From the NCBI GenBank assembly GCA_959347315.1, contig OY365806.1, positions 35,435,526 to 35,499,525 of the forward strand: DNA of 64,000 bases. The letters run 5' to 3'. The position numbers and the translations under genes were made by a program. Position 1 is the stretch's first letter. The number at the start of each line of letters is the position of its first letter. The DNA comes from Bimastos eiseni. Lineage: Eukaryota; Annelida; Clitellata; Crassiclitellata; Lumbricidae. The notes under the pieces are model-generated. The model saw only the letters and a list, made by a program, of their open reading frames with translations, did not search any database and had not been told where the DNA came from. Below, in pieces: positions 54,901 through 64,000 of this stretch.

Positions 54901-57330
54901 AAAGCTACGCTTAATTATAATAGAATATCTTCAATACTGTTGAAATATCAAGCTTAGAAATTCACAGGGTAGCACAATATTGATTACTATTTTATAGCGT
55001 ACAAACACAAGCAGACTATCTATTAATTAAGGTATAGGCCACCTATTAAGAATTTAGCCTTTTATGTTCAGTTCATATATGTTTATTAATTTAGAATATA
55101 GGCCTATCATGTTGTCCAATGTAGGCCAACGTTTAATGAAACCAAACAAAAACCTACAAAGTTGTAGCCTGCGCATTTGAAATAATATATTTAATTTATA
55201 TTTTTATTTTCAGTTATAATTTTAAAGAATATGTTTTAAATTTAGTCTAGAATATCAAAATAATTTGTCAAACAAGGCACACCTATACAGTTAGAGCAAT
55301 GCACAGATAGTTTTTCAAATATTTTGACGTTCGCAAAAATCTCTCATTTGCACAATACACTCTTGTGCTAAAGATGTTATATGTCGACTCTTGAGTTGAT
55401 GTGGTCCCGTTTTTCCTGACACAGCGTAGATCTTAAGCCGTGTTTCAGAATTGTCTTATCTTGACTCTCGTGTCCAGTCTACAAATCTTATCTACCATTC
55501 GTGGCATCGGCTGCTGTTTAAATGTTAGGCCTGAATAATGTGGCGATATCTTGTTCGCCGCAATGAACCTGCTTTCCAGGCATAGCTGAGCTCTTCTCTA
55601 CCTTTAAGATTTCATGTAGGTTACTAGTGACTAGTTAAGTCGCAAGGCCGTTCCGATCAAAAACACTAGACTAATAATAGATAACAATGATTAAATTATG
55701 CTACCGACTATTGTACACTTGAGTGCAGAGGCCGTTGGCAATAACGGTTTAAAATACACGTAGACCTAATTACTTTTGTGCTTACGTCAATGTGAATGGG
55801 TAAAAGTGCATCTAGAATGACAACTGGTGTCTCTGAGCCATTTGATATTAGCTGACTGGCAAACCATAAAATGCTCATGTAATTGCGCCAGTAATGAAAA
55901 CATGTGTGATTGTGTGCCCCCTCGAGCCCATAAGTTGTAGAAAGTGCAGAAGCACGTGCTTCGGTCAGTCATAAGGTGCGGGGGCCACTGAATACATTCC
56001 ATAATTGCTCATAATTACTTTAAAGGCGAAGGAACAGTCAACCAATTCAACTGAGAAACCGATGAATAATTCAATATAGGCCTTCATCGTGGAGGTATGC
56101 CTAATGAATACATGCTATCTGCCAATCAGATCTCCCCGAAACATTTCAGTTGCCTGAGACTAGATGGGTGGCTGTAGCAGATTATTGAACATTTTCGACA
56201 AGAAAACCATTTTTGCCTAACCTGAGTAATTTTTCACATTCTGCAAACTTTTAATGTTTTTTATTGAGTAATACACCTATAAATCATGCCTATTTGCCTT
56301 TGCTACAACCTGCCCCGGCTTGGGGCAAATGAAACACTTTTGGTACGCTCCTTTGAACATTCTTCAGTTTATAATCTTATGCATTTAAAAAAATTAGCAT
56401 GGTTAATATTAGTGCTAATGTTCATACAGTAGTGGATACTATCGCATTATGTTCAAGTACTGTGGTGAATGTGCAAACACTAAAAATGAAATAAAGTGTA
56501 TCAACCATACCCGGTCTCCCCTATTTAGAAATTACAAATTACATGCAGAATGTAATTGAATCACGAAATACAAATTCTTTGATTTAGGGCAGCAGATTAC
56601 AAATTAACAATTACAATTGTTATTAAAATTCCGTATTTTCAATTAATCAATTAAGTTACTGCCGGAGCCATCCCTGGCCTCTGGTTATATTAGTTTGATA
56701 AGTTTAATAATGGTGATTATGTTATATCAGGTTAGTGACATGTAGGCCTAGGCTAAATGATGAATTACGCTTTAGGATACAGCACATACGTTGTCTCAGA
56801 TGCAACTGGGCAGACTGACAAATCCTCTTCAGATGCAGCAAAGGAGATAATGATCGATTTAGGTAAAGTTTCAAATTGTCTGTAGGCCCAATAGTCGCTA
56901 AATACAAGGCTAGGAAAATCTGTAGTCTCTACATAGTATTCGCCTTTGTTTCACAAAAGTCTTACAAGGAATCGTATTCTCCGTTTGTTCAAGACAATGG
57001 CTAAATACTTAGATTAAACAGCTTGAATCCAACGACTATGCAAGTCTTGGCTTATTCAATAATTTAACCATATCACATGCTGATATGGCAGGCAACTCTA
57101 GGCCGATAGGTAAGACTTAGCATTTGGTCTAAAGAATCTGAAGAACTAGGCCTACTTTAAACACAAGTGACCACGTGACTGATGCAACAACAAGTTAAAA
57201 GTTAAAGGCTCAGCCTATAATAACACTGCAATGATATTGAGCGCTATTTGCAGCCTATAGATGTAGCCTAAGCAGTGGAAAAATGTGGAAAATCTTTTAA
57301 GTAAAGTAAATGTAAACTAATGGGTATTTT

Positions 57331-59800
57331 GTAGGCGTTGTGCTCGTAAACTCGTCGGACCTGGGCAGCATTTTGACGTCATCTGCCCCAGGAAGGCTTG
57401 CCTCATTCTTCTTTGCACTCATTGGCAGCATCTTCACAACAATAAATCACCTCTGAAATTAAGACGATCGAAATCTGTTCAGATCATCTGCAAAACCAGT
57501 CTGTTCCCTTGCTTGTTGTATGCATGCATTCATCAAGGCACATAATGATGGACCGTCGAGTTGTGCTACAACGATTTTCTAACCGTTGATCATAGGATCA
57601 CTATTCGTATATAGGACGTCTGGTCACACGGACACTGATCATAGGACTATTTATCAAAGTTTAACAAACAATAAATGAGAGTTTAAAGTCAGTTAACGAA
57701 AAAATATAAGTTTTAATGACTGTTTTAACTGTTTTTATTAATGAACACAGAATAAGTCAGTAAAATGAAATAAACATAAGTTCTTCGCCTACAAGTTATA
57801 AAATAGTAAGTTATAGGGCCTGCTATCTAAGTTGAAATGAAGAATTAGCCCACGATGTCTCCTTTCAAACCAAATCAGTCTACAAGCTGAGCATTAATTT
57901 TGACAAATGCATACTATGGTCCGAATGTAGATCAACACGTGCGCTTGTTCGTATGTTGCAACAGCGCGAGCGACCTTTCTCGAATATACTTATGCTTATA
58001 TGATAGGCCTATAATAGGCCAGAGCATCTGTGCTACAATGAAGTTGGTTAAATTGCTACTTTAATGATCATTTTAGTAAAATCTGGCTTGGAGCAGAGGT
58101 TCCCAAAGGCCAAAAAGCCACAATTTACCCATCATGTGGGACATGACTATCATGCCATGCTTGCCTCTGCTTGGTCACGTTAATTCTGTTGACTGCACCA
58201 GTCCTACCTGGCTTGTAACTCTATGGACTACGAAAGGGTCAGTATCTATAATGTAATATACTTTCCTTAACTTTGACTATTTTACTTTATATTGATTATT
58301 GTTCAATGCGAGATAATCTGCTGACTACAAAGGTATTCTTTGACAGATTTGATTGGTAAAGCTATAATTTGACCTTTATTGACTGCACCTGTAAGCTGTA
58401 ACTAGTAAATGGTCCATGCTACCAAACAACATAATGATCAACAGTCCTGTAATCAATGGTCCTAATGATCATTGGTCCTTGCAGCCAAACGTCCTATGAT
58501 CAATGGTCCTATGATTCTATGATCAATAGTCCGCTTACCGCTGCAACGTTGGCTGGAGAGTTTCATCTATGATTTGTAACATGTTCTTTTGACAGTGGAC
58601 ATTCGTCTGCAATGTATAGGATTGAAGAATATTGTTTTTTGCCTTAAAGTTATATTAGATGCTTTAAATGTCTGTGATCAGATTATGTTAACGTAAACTC
58701 GTTGGAATATCTTCTTACTTTAAGTTGTGAAGCCATCCGAGCAAGTGAATTGAGCGTGGCCCATTCAAAATTAGCAGAATATCATTGCAAAATATCTACC
58801 TACCATTTTTCGTTCAGGTCAATCAACCAATCAAAAATACTTGATGTTGCGCGCGCCTCTTCGAGATATCTACTCAGAGGCGCTCCCGGCCTAACCTTCG
58901 GCTGAAAAGGATAGTTTTAAGAGAGGCGTAAAATGAAGATGATGAGTTCTTAGGTAGGAGACGGAGCTCTATGGGAAGTCCAGTCCAGATGGCAGGTGTC
59001 CAGCATACGCCTAAAATAGCTAGAAACACGTCTCTGTATCATTGTAAAGACTAGAAACTACGTGTTTAAATGACGATTTTTGACTCAGAGCACTAGGCCT
59101 ATGCTGCTTCAAGAACAAGACAGTAGATGGTACTGACGCACGTAATATTACAGCCAACAACCAACTAAGGACATGCATTAGACAGCTACATTAATTGTAA
59201 CTAAAATGATCTTAACTCACTCGACACAAATGAACATGTCCGAAGCAATACATTTGTCTCTTAAAGCAACATTCAGTAAGTTTGTAAATGGATGTGTTTT
59301 GCTTACCATTATCACAATTCAAACAAATCTATTCCTCGCACTTGGATAAAAATTGTTTTTCAGTCCAGCAAAATGGAAAAGGTCGACTTCCCTTATTGAT
59401 GTCTTCGTCGCATTTCTTGTCTGGCGTCGTAGTATGCGTCGCCGTCACATGAGTTTTCGGCGTCATTACTCAATGCTATTTAACATCTGATCGAATTGAG
59501 TGGACGTGGCATGCACTGTCATCCGTGCAGCCTTCGCGTGTAGCTGCAGCCGACAATTAAGGTAGGCGCATCGTACGATCTACAATTACCGACAGAGAAT
59601 AATCAAGAAAAGCAGTTACAGTCCAAAACGGACATCAATTTCGTATAGCAGGATACACGATACTAAGAAAGAGTTTTTGTGAAAGACTAACATTTTGATG
59701 GCAATTTACAACATTTTAAATGTTTTTCAAAGGAAAAAAACTTATTAAGCCAGAAAATTAAGGGAACGAACAGAGCAGGCCCAATAATGTTATATAATTA
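57331..59800. other. Spacer between the two duplication copies
   Basis: About 2.5 kb present once in the window. It includes the inverted-repeat element at 57590-58535. No coding region recognised; a short plus-strand frame at 58702-58905 has no family resemblance. Confidence 0.5.
57590..58535. repeat. Inverted-repeat element with gatcatagga motifs
   Basis: Left end has tgatcataggatcactattc, aggacgtctggtcacacgga and ctgatcataggac. The right end carries the inverted counterparts (ccaaacgtcctatgatcaat, ggtcctatgattctatgatc). Probably a MITE or similar. Exact ends and target duplication not determined. Confidence 0.5.
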
Positions 59801-62800
59801 TAGTGTTACGCCACTAAACAAATTAATTCGTGTTTCGTCATAATAATATAACAAATTGTCATAATTTGATTATGACGTCAAATGGTTTCCATTGAGACAA
59901 ACAGTTTCATTTCACAAGTTCTGCGAATATAATGCCTGCCTCGCCAGACACCCTTGTTGCCACGAGTTATTCCGTCTCTTATGGAATCAGTCGTTGATAG
60001 CTGCATTATCGAACTTCTCTGATTACCATTTGACTTATGTTCACGTAGCTGCCTTTGAAAGAAGGTTGTGATCTCATAAGACAAGCAGGATGATACAAGT
60101 TTATGCATGGCAACTCTGGCCACAATATAATTATGTACACAAGGAGTACGATGCAATTGCACCGTCTGTTTTGCTGTCAGCCAATGAAAGATGACCAAGT
60201 ATTCCATGGTGTGAATATTAGTGGGACGGATTCAGTTCGGTTCAATTTACTTATCCCCGCCACTATTACGACCGTTGCACGGTGGTAGTGCCAGTCCTAA
60301 GCCTGGAGCATCATTAAGGGGAAGGCGACAATTAGTCATCATTCGCATGTCATATGACGAAGTGTCGGTACAAAGTAACGAACCATCAACCCTTACGCTG
60401 ACTGCTTTCAACTAAAAACAACTCTTCTGTCCATATAATGCAATATTATAGTATCGTGATGAAAATGTACATGTAGGCCAAGCAAATGGTGAGGAAAAGA
60501 ATTGACAAATGCATTTATGCTCACAGTGTCTGGACCAAATTGCGTCGATCTGGTAGAGCGACAACTGCCGACGTCGTTCGCAATCGTGCTGACGATGTCG
60601 ACTGATTAGTGTCCCTCACTGATAGAAGGCGACGAACGTCCAGGTTTTTGAAAATTCTCGTCGGATACATGGGCCATACATTGTCCACCGGACGCATTAA
60701 ATGATAGGCATGATGCAGTTACATGAATATGGCCTACATGTACATGTGGGCAACATGACGATGATGATGATGGTGATGATGACGGTGGTGGTGGTGGTGG
60801 TGATGACGATGATGATGGTGATGATGATGATGATGGTCGTGGTGTTGATGGTGACGATGATGATGATTTTTATAATGAATATGATGATGATGATGAGGAT
60901 GATGACGACGATGATGACGATAATGATGATGATGACGTTGTCGATTACAATTACGTCTGCTCAGCATGTCCTTTACTTAGATGTTATCTGACTTCTTCTA
61001 AAAGCGTCTGAGTAAAAATTTATCATTATAATGTGCTATAGCCTCTGGTGACCTTTTATGTAGCCTACGAAGGCATTCTATGTTGCTACGGAACCAGTCA
61101 ATAAAGTTTCAAATCCTCATTTTGCTTTCTTTGATAAGTGGCGGAAATCGAATGTTATTAGATCTAAACGATAATAACTCTAGATCTAAAAAATTCTTTA
61201 TACTATATTAGTAAAGCTCTTTAAGTATAGCTTAGAACAGCCAAAGAGCCTAGGATTAAAATACTATAGAACAAGAAAATGTTTCCATTGATTAGCGGCT
61301 CCAAACTTCTTTCGATCAGGACATAATCTTGGCACCTCACAGAAATATCCTTCGTGAGTTATCAACCGTATCTTAGAACGCTAACAAATCGATACATTTT
61401 ACACACGCATGCGTTTGTCGCTTGGCCTTTACATGCGTTTGTTCTCGCGTGGGTCTGTTGATGGATTTATCGAGAGGTGCGCGCGTGTGTCTGTTGATCG
61501 GTTGATGAGGCAGTGTGCGCCTGTGTCTGTTGATCGGTTTATTGGCCGGTGCACACATGGGTTTGTTTTAAAAGCTACGCTTAATTATAATAGAATATCT
61601 TCAATACTGTTGAAATATCAAGCTTAGAAATTCACAGGGTAGCACAATATTGATTACTATTTTATAGCGTACAAACACAAGCAGACTATCTATTAATTAA
61701 GGTATAGGCCACCTATTAAGAATTTAGCCTTTTATGTTCAGTTCATATATGTTTATTAATTTAGAATATAGGCCTATCATGTTGTCCAATGTAGGCCAAC
61801 GTTTAATGAAACCAAACAAAAACCTACAAAGTTGTAGCCTGCGCATTTGAAATAATATATTTAATTTATATTTTTATTTTCAGTTATAATTTTAAAGAAT
61901 ATGTTTTAAATTTAGTCTAGAATATCAAAATAATTTGTCAAACAAGGCACACCTATACAGTTAGAGCAATGCACAGATAGTTTTTCAAATATTTTGACGT
62001 TCGCAAAAATCTCTCATTTGCACAATGCACTCTTGTGCTAAAGATGTTATATGTCGACTCTTGAGTTGATGTGGTCCCGTTTTTCCTGACACAGCGTGGA
62101 TCTTAAGCCGTGTTTCAGAATTGTCTTATCTTGACTCTCGTGTCCAGTCTACAAATCTTATCTACCATTCGTGGCATCGGCTGCTGTTTAAATGTTAGGC
62201 CTGAATAATGTGGCGATATCTTGTTCGCCGCAATGAACCTGCTTTCCAGGCATAGCTGAGCTCTTCTCTACCTTTAAGATTTCATGTAGGTTACTAGTGA
62301 CTAGTTAAGTCGCAAGGCCGTTCCGATCAAAAACACTAGACTAATAATAGATAACAATGATTAAATTATGCTACCGACTATTGTACACTTGAGTGCAGAG
62401 GCCGTTGGCAATAACGGTTTAAAATACACGTAGACCTAATTACTTTTGTGCTTACGTCAATGTGAATGGGTAAAAGTGCATCTAGAATGACAACTGGTGT
62501 CTCTGAGCCATTTGATATTAGCTGACTGGCAAACCATAAAATGCTCATGTAATTGCGCCAGTAATGAAAACATGTGTGATTGTGTGCCCCCTCGAGCCCA
62601 TAAGTTGTAGAAAGTGCAGAAGCACGTGCTTCGGTCAGTCATAAGGTGCGGGGGCCACTGAATACATTCCATAATTGCTCATAATTACTTTAAAGGCGAA
62701 GGAACAGTCAACCAATTCAACTGAGAAACCGATGAATAATTCAATATAGGCCTTCATCGTGGAGGTATGCCTAATGAATACATGCTATCTGCCAATCAGA

Positions 62801-64000
62801 TCTCCCCGAAACATTTCAGTTGCCTGAGACTAGATGGGTGGCTGTAGCAGATTATTGAACATTTTCGACAAGAAAACCATTTTTGCCTAACCTGAGTAAT
62901 TTTTCACATTCTGCAAACTTTTAATGTTTTTTATTGAGTAATACACCTATAAATCATGCCTATTTGCCTTTGCTACAACCTGCCCCGGCTTGGGGCAAAT
63001 GAAACACTTTTGGTACGCTCCTTTGAACATTCTTCAGTTTATAATCTTATGCATTTAAAAAAATTAGCATGGTTAATATTAGTGCTAATGTTCATACAGT
63101 AGTGGATACTATCGCATTATGTTCAAGTACTGTGGTGAATGTGCAAACACTAAAAATGAAATAAAGTGTATCAACCATACCCGGTCTCCCCTATTTAGAA
63201 ATTACAAATTACATGCAGAATGTAATTGAATCACGAAATACAAATTCTTTGATTTAGGGCAGCAGATTACAAATTAACAATTACAATTGTTATTAAAATT
63301 CCGTATTTTCAATTAATCAATTAAGTTACTGCCGGAGCCATCCCTGGCCTCTGGTTATATTAGTTTGATAAGTTTAATAATGGTGATTATGTTATATCAG
63401 GTTAGTGACATGTAGGCCTAGGCTAAATGATGAATTACGCTTTAGGATACAGCACATACGTTGTCTCAGATGCAACTGGGCAGACTGACAAATCCTCTTC
63501 AGATGCAGCAAAGGAGATAATGATCGATTTAGGTAAAGTTTCAAATTGTCTGTAGGCCCAATAGTCGCTAAATACAAGGCTAGGAAAATCTGTAGTCTCT
63601 ACATAGTATTCGCCTTTGTTTCACAAAAGTCTTACAAGGAATCGTATTCTCCGTTTGTTCAAGACAATGGCTAAATACTTAGATTAAACAGCTTGAATCC
63701 AACGACTATGCAAGTCTTGGCTTATTCAATAATTTAACCATATCACATGCTGATATGGCAGGCAACTCTAGGCCGATAGGTAAGACTTAGCATTTGGTCT
63801 AAAGAATCTGAAGAACTAGGCCTACTTTAAACACAAGTGACCACGTGACTGATGCAACAACAAGTTAAAAGTTAAAGGCTCAGCCTATAATAACACTGCA
63901 ATGATATTGAGCGCTATTTGCAGCCTATAGATGTAGCCTAAGCGGTGGAAAAATGTGGAAAATTTTTTAAGTAAAGTAAATGTAAACTAATGGGTATTTT
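59801..64000. repeat. Tandem duplication, copy 2, runs off the window
   Basis: Second copy of 53430-57330, including about 300 bases (60090-60391) not present in copy 1. The last base of the window still aligns with copy 1 (57330), so the duplication may continue beyond. Confidence 0.93.

Larger units (their letters stand above)
53430..57330. repeat. Tandem duplication, copy 1
   Basis: Matches 59801-64000 in direct orientation. The left arm (53430-53721) differs from its partner by many substitutions, then copy 2 has about 300 extra bases. From about 53757 on the two copies are nearly identical (about nine substitutions seen in 3.57 kb) at a constant offset of 6670 bases. It contains a GAT microsatellite and a 42-base minisatellite. 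No gene recognised. Confidence 0.93.

Overview
The window is from an animal genome, most likely a marine invertebrate; I cannot name the phylum. The evidence is small phase-1 exons with GT/AG borders, extracellular domains (FTP-type fucolectin, Sushi/CCP), a voltage-gated potassium channel exon, a Maverick/Polinton, a CR1-like LINE, a tRNA-derived SINE family and a mariner relative, in AT-rich DNA full of microsatellites and scattered 'taggccta' words. There are no operons or bacterial signals.

Left half (1-34 kb), all minus strand: a tandem array of one receptor-like gene family. Gene B (31086 to 13810) can be assembled by eye into 14 exons: signal peptide, FTP lectin-like domain in two exons, one Ser/Thr-rich mucin exon, nine CCP exons, and a transmembrane/short-tail exon. 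Every internal exon is a multiple of three and starts and ends in phase 1. The exons sum to 3237 bases, an uninterrupted 1078-codon reading frame plus stop. Gene A (11239 to beyond the left edge) has the same order exon for exon, with its last exon outside the window. Copy C (33430-32708) keeps only the first two exons and is dead: lost start codon and an in-frame stop. A lone decayed membrane exon (about 44463-44580) is a trace of a fourth copy. The FTP and mucin exons differ most between A and B, and several membrane-proximal CCPs differ least, as expected of a diversifying recognition receptor.

Middle (34-50 kb): a mobile-element graveyard. At 37724-43141 lies a compact 5.4 kb Polinton with inverted termini starting AG and a perfect 6-bp target duplication (CTAGGC). 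It carries, in minus-strand order, a small conserved Polinton ORF, a ruined integrase with chromodomain, penton-like minor capsid, a basic pX-like protein, an open major capsid gene and an adenain-type protease with one stop. DNA polymerase and packaging ATPase are absent. Nearby are a hAT-like element with an 8-bp duplication, copies of a tRNA-derived SINE, and a CR1-like LINE apparently split by a SINE and by a D,D37D mariner-type element with clear terminal repeats.

Right part (50-64 kb): a plus-strand exon encoding S1-S6 of a Shaw/Kv3-like potassium channel, a small fold-back element made of palindromic units, and a roughly 6.67 kb tandem duplication whose second copy runs off the right edge. 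Beyond the channel exon I see no convincing protein-coding gene there.

Exon borders, alignments and difference counts were made by eye without tools. Domain calls rest on remembered family patterns.
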